Positions 39,233-48,650 are shown, counted from the first letter of the stretch. The stretch is DNA of 63,338 nucleotides from REEB95 sp035934995 (GCA_035934995.1 DASYXI010000016.1:1-63338); one strand, 5' to 3'. The notes: generated from the letters alone by a model not told the origin. Made by a program: numbers and translations.

Positions 39233-41771
39233 TGACGATCCGATTGGGCACGACGATGGTTTTGCGCGGCGTCTTGCCGGCCAACGCCGTGATGACGTTC
39301 GGCAGCGCGAGCGCCGCCTGACGCGCATCGGCCTCGCCGACGTCGCGCGGCATTTCGATCGTGCCGCGGAGTTTGCCGTTGACCTGGACCGCCAGCGTCA
39401 CCGTCTCGGCGGTGGCGAGCGCAGCATCGGCTTTCGGCCACGGCTCGTCGGCCAGCAGGCGCTGATGGCCGAGCGCCTCCCACAACGCCTCGGCGAGATG
39501 CGGCATCATCGGACCGATCAGCCGCACGGCCGCTTCCAGCGCCTCGCGCACCACCGCGACGGCGGCGTCGGGCGCGGCTTCGATGGCGTTGGTGAGCTCG
39601 CGGATGCGCGCGACCGCCCGGTTGAAACGGAACTTGTCGAGATCGTCGGTGACCAGCGCGACCGTCTGATGGGTGACGCGCCTGAGATCCTGATCGGCGG
39701 TCGCGAGCTTCGCCGGAATCGGCGTGCCGGGCGGCGGTAAAGGATTGTCGCGTTCGGCCACAAGCCGCCATAGCCGGTTGGCGTAGCGCCAGGCGCCTTC
39801 GATGCCGGCGTCGGTCCATTCGAGGTCGCGCTCGGGCGGGCTGTCGGACAGCAGATAGAGTCGCGCGGTGTCGGCGCCATAGGCGTCGACGATGGTTTCG
39901 AGTCCGACCACGTTCTTCTTCGATTTCGACATTTTTTCCATGCGCCCGACGGTCACCGGCCGGCCCTTGGCGTCGCGCCAGGCGCCATTGTCGCCGTGCT
40001 GGACCTCCTCGGGGAAGAGCCAATTTCCCGCCGCGTCTTGGTAGGTCTCGTGGCAAACCATGCCTTGGGTAAACAGGCCGGCAAATGGCTCTTGGAGCGC
40101 CAGATAACCGCAACGTTCGAGCGCGCGGGTGAAGAAACGCGAATAAAGCAGGTGCAGGACCGCATGCTCGATGCCGCCGATATACTGGTCGACCGGCATC
40201 CAATAGGCGATATCCTTGCGCTCGAAGGCGGTGGGGGATCGGGGCGAACAAAACCGCGCGAAATACCACGAGCTTTCAAAGAAGGTGTCGAAGGTGTCGG
40301 TTTCGCGCCGCGCCTTGGCGCCGCAGCGCGGACAGGCGACGTGCTTCCAGGTCGGATGGCGATCGAGCGGATTGCCCGGCTCGTCGAACGTCACATCGTC
40401 GGGCAGGCGGACCGGCAGGTCTTTTTCGGGCACCGGCACGATGCCGCATTTGCCGCAATGGATCACCGGAATCGGACAGCCCCAATAACGCTGCCGCGAT
40501 ACGCCCCAATCCCGGAGCCGCCATACCGTCGCACCGGCGCCGGTTTTGCGCTTTTCGATTTCGGCGATGGCGCGCCGCTTCGCCGCCGGCACGTCGAGGC
40601 CGTCGAGAAAGCCTGAATTGATGTGCGTACCGTTGCCGGTATAGGCCTCGTCGGCGATCGCGAAACTTTTGGCGTCGATATCGGATGGCAACACGACAGG
40701 CGTCACCGGCAGCTTGTATTTGCGCGCGAATTCGAGGTCGCGCTGATCGTGCGCCGGACAGCCGAAGATCGCGCCGGTGCCGTATTCCATCAGCACGAAA
40801 TTGGCGACGTAGACCGGGAGAGTCCGGTCCGGCGCGAAGGGATGGCGCGCCTTGATGCCGGTGTCATAGCCCAACTTTTCGGCGGTCTCGATCGCGGCCT
40901 CGCTGGTGCCCATGCGGTTGCACTCGGCGACGAAGTCGCGCAGCTTGGCGTCACGCGCGGCCAACGCCTCAGCCAGCGGATGATTGGGCGCGACGGCAAG
41001 AAACGACGCGCCGAAGAGCGTGTCGGGGCGCGTCGTGAACACTTCCAGCCGCTCGTCGCGTTCGCTCAGGCCGAAAAAGACACGCGCGCCTTCCGACCGG
41101 CCGATCCAGTTCTCCTGCATCAGCTTGACGCGCTCGGGCCAACGGTCGAGCGTCGCCAGCGCCTCGAGCAACTCGGACACGAAGGTGGTGATCTTGAGGA
41201 ACCACTGCGACAGCAATCGTTTCTGGACGGGCGCACCGGAGCGCCAGCCGCGGCCGTCGATCACCTGCTCGTTCGCGAGCACCGTGTTCTCGACCGGATC
41301 CCAGTTGACCCACGATTCCTTGCGGTAGGCGAGCCCCGCCGCCAGGAAATCGAGAAACATCTTCTGTTCGTGCTTGTAGTAGTCGGGATGGCAGGTGGCG
41401 ATCTCGCGCCGCCAGTCATAGGCGATGCCCATCCGTTTCAGTTGCTCGCGCATCACCGTGATGTTCGCCAGCGTCCATTCGCGCGGATGCTTGCCGGATG
41501 CCATCGCCGCATTCTCGGCCGGCAGACCGAACGCGTCCCAGCCCATCGGATGCAGCACGTTGAAGCCCTGTGCGCGTTTGTAACGCGCGACGACGTCGCC
41601 CATCGTGTAATTGCGGACGTGGCCGACGTGCAGTTTCCCCGACGGATAGGGAAACATCTCGAGCACGTAATATTTCGGGCGCGCCGGGTCGGTCTCGACC
41701 TCGAAGCTCTTGCGCTCCCGCCAGACCCGTTGCCAGTGCTCTTCGTTTTCTTTCGCGTTATACCGCGCCAT
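39219..41771 (-). CDS. leuS: Leucyl-tRNA synthetase
   Basis: Class Ia synthetase of 850 residues. HIGH motif as LHVGHVRNY (about 47-55), KMSKS as KMSKSKKN (about 616-623), editing (CP1) domain in between with TRPDTLFGASF, zinc-like ribbon ACPRCGAKAR (about 485-494), anticodon-binding C-terminal half. The ATG at 41771 gives the usual MARYNAKENEEHWQ; upstream frame is non-coding. Followed by lptE and holA, preceded by a DUF3576 lipoprotein gene 17 bases upstream. Confidence 0.97.
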   Translation of the reverse strand: MARYNAKENEEHWQRVWRERKSFEVETDPARPKYYVLEMFPYPSGKLHVGHVRNYTMGDVVARYKRAQGFNVLHPMGWDAFGLPAENAAMASGKHPREWTLANITVMREQLKRMGIAYDWRREIATCHPDYYKHEQKMFLDFLAAGLAYRKESWVNWDPVENTVLANEQVIDGRGWRSGAPVQKRLLSQWFLKITTFVSELLEALATLDRWPERVKLMQENWIGRSEGARVFFGLSERDERLEVFTTRPDTLFGASFLAVAPNHPLAEALAARDAKLRDFVAECNRMGTSEAAIETAEKLGYDTGIKARHPFAPDRTLPVYVANFVLMEYGTGAIFGCPAHDQRDLEFARKYKLPVTPVVLPSDIDAKSFAIADEAYTGNGTHINSGFLDGLDVPAAKRRAIAEIEKRKTGAGATVWRLRDWGVSRQRYWGCPIPVIHCGKCGIVPVPEKDLPVRLPDDVTFDEPGNPLDRHPTWKHVACPRCGAKARRETDTFDTFFESSWYFARFCSPRSPTAFERKDIAYWMPVDQYIGGIEHAVLHLLYSRFFTRALERCGYLALQEPFAGLFTQGMVCHETYQDAAGNWLFPEEVQHGDNGAWRDAKGRPVTVGRMEKMSKSKKNVVGLETIVDAYGADTARLYLLSDSPPERDLEWTDAGIEGAWRYANRLWRLVAERDNPLPPPGTPIPAKLATADQDLRRVTHQTVALVTDDLDKFRFNRAVARIRELTNAIEAAPDAAVAVVREALEAAVRLIGPMMPHLAEALWEALGHQRLLADEPWPKADAALATAETVTLAVQVNGKLRGTIEMPRDVGEADARQAALALPNVITALAGKTPRKTIVVPNRIVNVVV

Positions 41772-41788
41772 CGCGCGAGGGCCGCGGC

Positions 41789-42397
41789 CTATTGCTGGTT
41801 CGAGGCCGTGCTCAGACGGATCTGGCGCGCCCGCGCGAGGATGGCATTCTCGAGATCGGTCGACGTGTTCTTGTCGACCGGCGCGTCGACCCAGTTGCCT
41901 TTGCTGTCGCGCGCCTGACGGAAGACGCTGCAACGCACGCCGTCGGCGCGGAGCTCGCGGTTGAGGATGAAGATGTTCACCTTGAAGCGCTCGTCGGGCG
42001 TCTGCGGCGGGCTGAACCAATCGGTGATGATGACGCCGCCGAACGGATCGGCCGAGGCCAGCGGCATGAATGAGACGGTGTCGAGGCTCGCATGCCACAA
42101 GAACGAATTGACGCCGACGCCCGGCGCGCCACCGCCACCGTTGCTGGCGGTGTTATTGTTGTTGTTGAAGAAGAGCGACAGCACCGAGCGATTGCTGTCG
42201 GTTTGGGTGCGCGGATTGAACGAACCCTGCGTGCCGCCGATGTATTTCGGATCGGTGTGGTAGGGGTCTTCGGCCCGTTGCTGCGCATCGGGGTCGTTGC
42301 CCTGCCAACGGTCGTTGTTGAATAGGCCGCAGCCACTCAGCAGCAAAACCGCGCCAAAGCACAGGAATCCGGCTTTCACGGATTGACGAAACACCAT
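41789..42397 (-). CDS. DUF3576-family lipoprotein
   Basis: 202 residues; signal with lipobox LLLSGC, Cys23. An Asn/Gly-rich low-complexity stretch FFNNNNNTASNGGGG (about 77-91) precedes a conserved core NSFLWHASLDTVSFMPLASADPFGGVIITDW. DUF3576 proteins occur almost only in alphaproteobacteria next to leuS-lptE, which suggests an outer-membrane or LPS-linked role, not proven. GAGGAG lies upstream of the ATG. Confidence 0.88.
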   Translation of the reverse strand: MVFRQSVKAGFLCFGAVLLLSGCGLFNNDRWQGNDPDAQQRAEDPYHTDPKYIGGTQGSFNPRTQTDSNRSVLSLFFNNNNNTASNGGGGAPGVGVNSFLWHASLDTVSFMPLASADPFGGVIITDWFSPPQTPDERFKVNIFILNRELRADGVRCSVFRQARDSKGNWVDAPVDKNTSTDLENAILARARQIRLSTASNQQ

Positions 42398-42557
42398 ACC
42401 AACACTCCTCGGAGCTCCCCCCGGGCGCTTGCAGCCCCGGGTGTGGCAATATTAGCGCAGCGTCCCTCGACCCCGCCATACCTTTGAAAACTCAAGGCTG
42501 TCCGGCCTGCGGCGTCCGCGACCTTGACGGATCGGTTGGCGCTGGCGAGCCTGCCGC

Positions 42558-43244
42558 ATGTCCGATCCGGCGAAAACTGACATCGCCGCGCGACTGGCGG
42601 CGGTGCGCGCGGACATTGCCCAGGCGGCACACGATGCTGGCCGTCGGGCGGATGCGGTCAAGCTGATCGCGGTCGGCAAGACGCAGCCGGCGCGCGCGAT
42701 CGAAGCCGCTCTGGCCGCCGGCCAGCGCGATTTCGGCGAGAACCGTGTGCAAGAGGCGCAGGCCAAATTTCCGGCGCTGAAAGCGCGCGGTCCGGACCTG
42801 CGGCTCCATCTCATCGGGCCGTTGCAAACCAACAAGGCGCGCGACGCCGTGCGGCTCTTTGATGTCATCCATACGCTCGATCGGCCGCGGCTGGCCGAAG
42901 CGCTGGCCCGCGCGATGGAGCAAGAAGGCCGCCGTCCCGCCTTGCTCGTCGAGGTCAATATCGGCGACGAGCCGCAAAAGGCCGGCATCGCGCCCGCGGA
43001 TGTCGATGGATTCATCGCCGATTGTCGCGGCCGCTGGCATTTGGCGATCACCGGCTTGATGTGCATACCGCCGGCCGACGCCGATCCGGCGCCGCATTTC
43101 ACGGCGCTTGCCGCGCTCGCGCGCCGCAACGGCCTGGCCGAACTCAGCATGGGAATGAGCGCGGATTATCCGCTGGCGGTGGCGCATGGCGCCACGCTGG
43201 TGCGCGTCGGCACCGCGATCTTCGGGCCGCGGCCGCGCGCTTAA
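42558..43244 (+). CDS. YggS-family pyridoxal-phosphate homeostasis protein
   Basis: 228-residue alanine-racemase-like TIM barrel without the C-terminal domain. PLP-binding Lys41 in KLIAVGKTQ, GENRVQEAQAKF (about 60-71), LIGPLQTNK (about 86-94) and the phosphate-binding end LSMGMSADYPLAVAHGATLVRVG. The family binds PLP and balances B6 vitamers; no enzymatic activity is established. Divergent from the DUF3576 gene. Confidence 0.93.
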   Translation: MSDPAKTDIAARLAAVRADIAQAAHDAGRRADAVKLIAVGKTQPARAIEAALAAGQRDFGENRVQEAQAKFPALKARGPDLRLHLIGPLQTNKARDAVRLFDVIHTLDRPRLAEALARAMEQEGRRPALLVEVNIGDEPQKAGIAPADVDGFIADCRGRWHLAITGLMCIPPADADPAPHFTALAALARRNGLAELSMGMSADYPLAVAHGATLVRVGTAIFGPRPRA

Positions 43245-43741
43245 GGCGCCGCAACGACGACGCGCGACGTCGCGTCGGCCTCGGCCAGAACTCGGCGCAG
43301 ATCCTCGGGTGCGAGAGCGACGCAGCCTTCGGTCGGCGCGTAATCCGCCGCGGCGACGTGCAGGAAAATCGCGCTGCCGGCGCCGGCGATTGCCGGGTCG
43401 TCGTTGTAGCCCAGCACGACCAGCAGATCGTAAAGCCGATCGTCCCGCCATAACCGCTCGGTTCGCGCCCGGTACGGCAACTTGACCGGCCGGTTATAAG
43501 CCCCGTCGGCGGGATCGTCGCACCAGCCGTCATCGGCCGCGATCGGCGCCATCGGCAGACGGGTCGCCGGTGCGGCGCCACGGTCGGGCCGATAGAGAAG
43601 CCGCCGCATGACGAAGACGCCCGCGGGCGTCGCGCCGTCACCTTCGCGCTTGGCCGGCCGCACGCCGCCCTTGCCGAGGGCGCAGCGGAAGCGTCGGGTG
43701 CCCCAACGCGTCCAGTCGGCAGGGTCGACCAGCAAATCCAT
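43241..43741 (-). CDS. YkuD-type L,D-transpeptidase-family protein
   Basis: 166 residues with the YkuD catalytic motif HVAAADYAPTEGCVAL: His at about 127 and Cys in the EGC turn. The N-terminal half (RREGDGATPAGVF-like, KREGDGATPAGVFVMRR) matches the short cytosolic/periplasmic subfamily without a signal peptide, often annotated YbiS-like. No export signal is seen, so its peptidoglycan role is uncertain. Its end overlaps the stop of the convergent YggS-type gene by 4 bases. Confidence 0.85.
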   Translation of the reverse strand: MDLLVDPADWTRWGTRRFRCALGKGGVRPAKREGDGATPAGVFVMRRLLYRPDRGAAPATRLPMAPIAADDGWCDDPADGAYNRPVKLPYRARTERLWRDDRLYDLLVVLGYNDDPAIAGAGSAIFLHVAAADYAPTEGCVALAPEDLRRVLAEADATSRVVVAAP

Positions 43742-43802
43742 CCCCGTTTCTATAGCCGATCGGCGTAGTCACAACCTGGTTTTTATCAAAGGACAATCAA
43801 AC

Positions 43803-43831
43803 GAGGCCGCCGCGAGGCGGCCTCTTTTTTT
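43803..43831 (+). terminator. Strong hairpin with T-run on the plus strand
   Basis: A 9-bp stem GAGGCCGCC / GGCGGCCTC (43803-43811 with 43816-43824) with GCGA tetraloop is followed by seven Ts on the plus strand. On the minus strand it is followed only by GTTTGATT. Both neighbouring genes are on the minus strand, so it may still end the M23 transcript, but its polarity points to a plus-strand transcript. Confidence 0.75.
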
Positions 43832-43835
43832 CCGG

Positions 43836-44726
43836 CTACTGCGCCTGGACGGCGTCGACGGCGATCAGCGGCGATTGCCGGCCGACCGCCAGGAATTTCG
43901 CCGGATTGAGCGGCTGGCCGTCGATCCGCACTTCATAGTGCAGATGCGGACCGGTGCTGCGGCCGCTGCTGCCGACCGAGCCGATACGCTGATGCTCATC
44001 GATGCGGTCGCCGACGCGGACCAGAAGTCGCGACAGGTGGGCATAACGCGTCCGGATGCCGTTGCCGTGGTCGATCTCGATCATCCGTCCATAGGCGCCG
44101 TCGAAGCCGGCAAAGTCCACGATTCCGGGCGCGGTGCTGAAGACCGTCTCGCCGATTTCGGCTTCGAGGTCGATGCCGGGATGGAAGGAGCGCTCGCCGT
44201 TGAACGGATCATGGCGGATGCCGAACGGGCTGCTGATCGCGTAATGGGGCAACGGCGCCGCGAACGGCATGCGCGCGATCAGGCGTTCGAGCCGCGCCAG
44301 GCGCGAGGGGTCGAGTGCCGCATCACGGATCTCACCGGGCGGGATGAACGGTCCGCCCTCGTCGGCCGCGTGACGGGCCGGCGTCGCATGATGGAGCAGC
44401 GTTTCGAGGTTGATGCCGGCGGCGCGCAGCTGGGCCAGTCCGGCGTTCTCGCGCGCCAAGAGCATCGGATCGAGTAGCGTGGCATGGAAGCGGAGCGGCT
44501 CGGCGTCGACCGGCACGGGCGGCGGCGCGGCTTGAGCGACGGCCGGCGACGGCTTGGGTGTGATTGCGGGCTTGGCCGCCACCGCTGCGGCAACCTTTGG
44601 CGCGGCTGGATGCACGACGGCGCGCAGCACCAACGCACCAACCGCCAGATGCAGACCGGCGACCAGCACGATACAGAGCGAAATCGGACGGCCGATTCCG
44701 CGAAACGCTGTAGCCAGCGATTGCAC
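43836..44726 (-). CDS. M23-family (LytM) metallopeptidase, membrane-anchored
   Basis: 296 residues: N-terminal signal-anchor (about 15-38), Ala/Pro-rich linker (40-75), then a C-terminal LytM domain (about 165-280) with zinc ligands His-Asp in SFHPGIDLEAE and HLHYEV, and YGRMIEIDHGNGI. Ligands look complete, so it may be an active DD-endopeptidase rather than a divisome activator. Periplasmic. The hairpin at 43803 follows the stop. Confidence 0.9.
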   Translation of the reverse strand: MQSLATAFRGIGRPISLCIVLVAGLHLAVGALVLRAVVHPAAPKVAAAVAAKPAITPKPSPAVAQAAPPPVPVDAEPLRFHATLLDPMLLARENAGLAQLRAAGINLETLLHHATPARHAADEGGPFIPPGEIRDAALDPSRLARLERLIARMPFAAPLPHYAISSPFGIRHDPFNGERSFHPGIDLEAEIGETVFSTAPGIVDFAGFDGAYGRMIEIDHGNGIRTRYAHLSRLLVRVGDRIDEHQRIGSVGSSGRSTGPHLHYEVRIDGQPLNPAKFLAVGRQSPLIAVDAVQAQ

Positions 44727-44797
44727 GTTAGCCTTAGTTCCCCGCGGACCCGAGACGGGTCCAGGGACAAGGATAAGGCCGCGCCGTTAAAGCGGGC

Positions 44798-45631
44798 TTA
44801 ACCCTCGGGCGATGGTGGCACGTGCGCGGTCAGGCCGCGCTTCGCCAGCACGGCCCAGGCTTCTTCCGCGGTATTGGCGAACTCGAACAGCGTCAGGTCT
44901 TCGCGGCTGATGGTTTCGGCTTCCGCCAGCGCCTCAAAGTTAATGACTCGTTTCCAATAATCGGCGTCGAACAGCACGATCGGCACCGCCGGCGCCTTCT
45001 TGGTCTGCACCAGGGTCAGGATCTCGAACAGCTCGTCGAAGGTGCCGAAGCCGCCGGGAAACGCGACCAGCGCGTTGGCGCGCATCGCCAAGTGCATCTT
45101 GCGCATGCCGAAATAGTGGAATTGGAAGGTCAGCTCGGGCGTGGTGTAGGGGTTGGGATGCTGCTCGTGCGGCAGCGCGATGTTGAAGCCGATGGTCGCC
45201 GCGCCGGCCTCCTTCGCGCCGCGGTTGGCGGCTTCCATGATTCCGGGTCCGCCGCCGGTGGCGACGACGTTGTCGCGCCAGCGGTGATGTGGCGCGAAGG
45301 CGCCGCCGCGCTCGGACACGATGCGGCCGAATTCACGCGCCGCCTGATAGCGGGCGACGCGCAAATCGATGCGGGCGCGCTCGGCGTCGGTTTTTGCCGC
45401 CTGGCGCAGCGCCGGCGCCTGTTCGGGCGACGGCGTGCGGGCGCTGCCGAAGACGACGACGGTCGAACGCACGCCCCAGTCGCGCAGCAGGAACTCGACC
45501 TTGGCGTATTCGATGGCGAAACGCAGGTCGCGCAGTTCGTCGCGCTTCGACAGGAAATCGGTGTCGAGCACCGGCAGGATGTAGCTCGGCGATCGTTCTT
45601 GCGCGGTGCTTGGCGGCGTGGCGTCCGACAT
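44798..45631 (-). CDS. LOG-family (TIGR00730-type) nucleotide phosphoribohydrolase-like protein
   Basis: 277 residues. Rossmann-like fold with VVATGGGPGIMEAANRGAKEAG and the family motif FPGGFGTFDELFE. LONELY GUY homologues remove ribose phosphate from nucleotides (cytokinin activation in plants; AMP/PpnN-type in bacteria). It has the longer N-terminal region (about 1-100) of the large bacterial group, so PpnN/YgdH-like activity is possible but not shown. Confidence 0.9.
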   Translation of the reverse strand: MSDATPPSTAQERSPSYILPVLDTDFLSKRDELRDLRFAIEYAKVEFLLRDWGVRSTVVVFGSARTPSPEQAPALRQAAKTDAERARIDLRVARYQAAREFGRIVSERGGAFAPHHRWRDNVVATGGGPGIMEAANRGAKEAGAATIGFNIALPHEQHPNPYTTPELTFQFHYFGMRKMHLAMRANALVAFPGGFGTFDELFEILTLVQTKKAPAVPIVLFDADYWKRVINFEALAEAETISREDLTLFEFANTAEEAWAVLAKRGLTAHVPPSPEG

Positions 45632-45703
45632 AGCAAGGGTCCCTTCCGGTTACGACCGGCGCATCATGTCACGTCGGACATGCGACGGGAACGTTTGGCG
45701 GAT

Positions 45704-47578
45704 TTATTCCGCGGCGGCGCTGTCGTAGTCGTTCTGCGCCTGGAGCCAGCTTGCCTCGGCGGCCGCCAGCATCCGCGCGGCTTCGGCGCGTGTCTTTGCC
45801 AAGGAAGCGGCGGTCACGGGATCGCGCGTGAACAGGTCCGGCGCGGCAAGTTGCGCGTCGAGTTCGCCGAGCCGCGCCGTGAGCGTGCCGACTTCGCGCT
45901 CGGCGGCGTCGGCGCGCTGTTTCAGCGGTTTGAGGCGCCGGCGCTTGTCGCTGTCGCCTTCGCGCCGCGCCGTCGCCGCGGTCGTTTCGGCGTCGATCGT
46001 TCGCGTCGCGGTGTTGCCCGGCGACAGCAGGAACCGGCGGTAATCGTCGAGATCGCCGTCGAACGGCGCGACCCGCCCATCGGCGACCAGCATCAAACGG
46101 TCCGCCGTCGCCTCGAGCAGCCGCCGATCGTGGCTCACCAGGATCACCGCGCCGGCGAAATCGTTGAGCGCCGTCAGCAATTCGTTGCGCGCGTCGATAT
46201 CGAGGTGGTTGGTCGGCTCGTCGAGGATCAAGAGGTTCGGCTTGTCGAGCGTCGCCAGCGCCAGCATCAGCCGCGCGCGCTCGCCGCCCGACAGGCTCGC
46301 CACTTTGGTGATCGCCTTGGTCGCGGAGAAGCCGAAACCGCCGAGCTGCGTGCGCAGCGCCTGCGCCGGCAGCTTGGGCCGCAATTCGGCCAGGGTTTCC
46401 AGCGGCGTCAGGTTGCCGTCGAGTTCCTCAAGCTGATGCTGCGCGAAATACCCCGGCACCAGCTTGCGCGCGCGCGTCAGCGTGCCGCTCATCGGCGTCA
46501 GCTTGCCGGCGAGCAGCTTGGCGAAGGTCGATTTGCCGTTGCCGTTCTTGCCGAGGAGCGCAATGCGGTCGTCGGGATCGAAGCGCAGCGACAGATGCGC
46601 CAGCACCGCCTTGCCCGGCTCGTAACCGACCGACGCGCGATCCATGGTGACCAGCGGCGGGCTCGCCGGCAGCGGTTCCGGCAAGCGGATCGGCGCGACG
46701 TGTTCGTCGACCGGCACCGCCACCACTTGCATGCGCGACAGCATCTTGAGCCGGCTTTGCGCCTGCCGCGCTTTCGACGCCTTGGCGCGGAAGCGGTCGA
46801 CGAATTGCTGCATGTGCTTGCGCGCGGCTTCCTGTTTCTTGGCGAAGGCGGCCTGGTGCGCGCGGTGCGCCGCGCGCGTCTCGACGAAGGTGTCGTAGCC
46901 GCCGGTATAAAGCGCGAGCTTGCCGTGCTCGAGATGCAGGATGAAATCGACCGCCGTGTTGAGCAGGTCGCGGTCGTGGCTGACGATCAGCACCGTGCCG
47001 CGATAGCGGCGCAGAAAGTCCTCGAGCCAGAGCAGGCCTTCGAGATCGAGATAGTTGGTCGGCTCGTCGAGCAGCAGCAGATCAGGCGCGGCGAATAGAA
47101 TTGCCGCCAAGGCGACGCGCATGCGCCAGCCGCCGGAGAATTCCGCGCACGGCCGCGCTTGTTCCGCCGCCGAAAATCCGAGGCCTGACAGGATGCTGGC
47201 GGCGCGCGCCGGCGCGGCATAGGCGTCGATGGCGTCGAGTCGGGCATGGATCTCGGCAATCCGGTGACCGTCGGTTTCGGTTTCCGCCGCTGCGACCAGC
47301 GCCGCGCGCTCGCCGTCGGCCGCGAGCACGGTATCGAGCAGGCTGGCGTCACCGCCCGGCGCTTCCTGCGCGACCGCGCCGATTTTCCAGTCGCGCGGCC
47401 ACGACACGTCGCCGCCGTCGGTCCCCATCTCGCCGAGGATCACCTTCAGCAGCGTCGATTTGCCGGCGCCGTTGCGGCCGACGAGACCGATGCGGCGGCC
47501 GGCCGGCACGTTGGCGCTGGCGCCGGCTAGAATCTCGCGGCCGGCGATACGGACGGTGACGTTATCGATGCAAAGCAT
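45704..47578 (-). CDS. ABC-F family ATPase (Uup/YheS-like)
   Basis: 624 residues, two ABC domains without membrane segments: Walker A GRNGAGKST and GKNGNGKST, signature SGGWRMRV (degenerate, as in all ABC-F) and LSGGERARLML, Walker B LLLLDEPTNYLD and LLILDEPTNHLD, and the arginine/lysine-rich linker KARQAQSRLKMLSRM between them. The C-terminal extension (about 535-624) is a coiled coil. ABC-F proteins act on ribosomes; this type is YheS/Uup-like. tRNA-Gly lies 43 bases upstream, in the same direction. Confidence 0.93.
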   Translation of the reverse strand: MLCIDNVTVRIAGREILAGASANVPAGRRIGLVGRNGAGKSTLLKVILGEMGTDGGDVSWPRDWKIGAVAQEAPGGDASLLDTVLAADGERAALVAAAETETDGHRIAEIHARLDAIDAYAAPARAASILSGLGFSAAEQARPCAEFSGGWRMRVALAAILFAAPDLLLLDEPTNYLDLEGLLWLEDFLRRYRGTVLIVSHDRDLLNTAVDFILHLEHGKLALYTGGYDTFVETRAAHRAHQAAFAKKQEAARKHMQQFVDRFRAKASKARQAQSRLKMLSRMQVVAVPVDEHVAPIRLPEPLPASPPLVTMDRASVGYEPGKAVLAHLSLRFDPDDRIALLGKNGNGKSTFAKLLAGKLTPMSGTLTRARKLVPGYFAQHQLEELDGNLTPLETLAELRPKLPAQALRTQLGGFGFSATKAITKVASLSGGERARLMLALATLDKPNLLILDEPTNHLDIDARNELLTALNDFAGAVILVSHDRRLLEATADRLMLVADGRVAPFDGDLDDYRRFLLSPGNTATRTIDAETTAATARREGDSDKRRRLKPLKQRADAAEREVGTLTARLGELDAQLAAPDLFTRDPVTAASLAKTRAEAARMLAAAEASWLQAQNDYDSAAAE

Positions 47579-47621
47579 AGCGGCGGCTGGCCGGCGGTCG
47601 TCGCCGCAATCTGTAAGAAAA

Positions 47622-47696
47622 TGGAGCGGGCGAAGGGATTCGAACCCTCGACCCCAACCTTGGCAAGGTTGTGCTCTACCCCTGAGCTACGCCCGC
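47622..47696 (-). tRNA. tRNA-Gly (GCC)
   Basis: Full cloverleaf: 7-bp acceptor GCGGGCG/CGCCCGC, D arm with TAGCTCAGGGGTAGAGCA, anticodon loop TTGCCAA (anticodon GCC), T arm GGGTTCGAATCCC, encoded CCA (75 bases with CCA). Reads GGC and GGU, very frequent Gly codons in this G+C-rich genome. Confidence 0.98.
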
Positions 47697-47792
47697 GCTC
47701 CGAAGGCGGCGAATATGCAAAACCCGGACGGGCATTGCAAGCAAACCGCCACTGGTGATGTCTCGGTTTGACTGGCTTATCTCGATTTTCAC

Positions 47793-47864
47793 CGTCATGC
47801 CCGGCCTTGTGCCGGGCATCCACGCCTTCAAGTCGTGGATGGCCGGGTCAAGCCCGGCCATGAC
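47793..47864. repeat. REP-like palindromic repeat
   Basis: Two related hairpin units in inverted order: CGTCATGCCCGG...CCGGGCATCCACG (47793-47824) and CGTGGATGGCCGGG...CCCGGCCATGAC (47834-47864). The form CATGCCCGG-CTTG-CCGGGCAT with CATCCACG is the common extragenic palindrome of Bradyrhizobium/Rhodopseudomonas-type genomes. Only this copy is seen in the window. It lies in the 216-bp gap between tRNA-Gly and the ArsR-type gene. Confidence 0.8.
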
Positions 47865-47912
47865 AAGTCAAAATGGGACACCATCACGTCATCTCGGTTT
47901 ACCGCGGCTATC

Positions 47913-48650
47913 TTAAGCGGCGCTTAAGGCGGCGGTTTCGTGCGCGAAGAGTTGGTCGACCGCCAGTCCGAATTGGTCGCGCAGGCCGGTCATGCCGGCC
48001 GGGGTCACCGTGACGCCGCGCCCCCGCGGCCCAATGCCGCGCTCGACCCAGTCCAGCGCCGTCAGCCGCGCCAAAAGACGCACGCCCAGCGGGCCGGCGA
48101 CATGGTTGCGGCGCTCGGTCCAGTCGAGACATTTGCGCGCCATGCCGCGCCGGTCGGGTTTGACGTCGTCGAGGGAGACGCCGAAGGCGGCGAAGCGCGC
48201 GCGGCCTTCATCGGTCAGGGCATAGCGCGCGTCGTCGCCGGCGGTTTCGGCAAGCCAGTTCTCCCGCACCAACGCCGCGGCGAGCGCGACGCCGAGACGA
48301 CCCGCGAGGTGGTCGTAGCACGTGCGCGCCACGCGCAACTGCCGCGCCAACGGCGAGCGCGGCGTTTCCAGGCTCTTCACCGCCGGCGCCAGACCGGACA
48401 GACCTTCGAGCACATGCGCGATCTCGGCGTTGGCGAGACAATAATAACGATGCCGTCCGGCGGCGCGGAGCTTCAGCAATCCGCCGGCCACCAGCTTGCC
48501 GAGATGATTGCTGGCCGACTGCGCTGAAATGCCGGCGGCATAGGCAAGCGCGGACGCCGGCTGGGCGCGGCCGTCGAGCAGCGCCATCAGGATGGCGGCG
48601 CGCGCCGGATCGGCGATCAGCGCGGCAGGCAGGGCGACGTTGGCGTCCAT
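47913..48650 (-). CDS. ArsR-type winged-helix regulator
   Basis: 245 residues; N-terminal ArsR-like HTH (about 1-75: ADPARAAILMALLDGR, ISAQSASNHLGKLVAGGLL, RAAGRHRYYCLA) and a longer C-terminal region of unknown ligand specificity. No Cys-rich metal site of ArsR/SmtB type is seen, so it probably senses an organic ligand. It diverges from an MFS exporter gene, and a 20-bp palindrome lies between the two; it is probably the exporter's regulator. Confidence 0.88.
   Translation of the reverse strand: MDANVALPAALIADPARAAILMALLDGRAQPASALAYAAGISAQSASNHLGKLVAGGLLKLRAAGRHRYYCLANAEIAHVLEGLSGLAPAVKSLETPRSPLARQLRVARTCYDHLAGRLGVALAAALVRENWLAETAGDDARYALTDEGRARFAAFGVSLDDVKPDRRGMARKCLDWTERRNHVAGPLGVRLLARLTALDWVERGIGPRGRGVTVTPAGMTGLRDQFGLAVDQLFAHETAALSAA

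Noticed and set aside
44822..47098. A 758-codon open frame on the plus strand opposite the LOG-family and ABC-F genes
   Set aside because: Same reason: full-length conserved genes lie on the other strand, and the product is low-complexity Arg/Val/Gln-rich.
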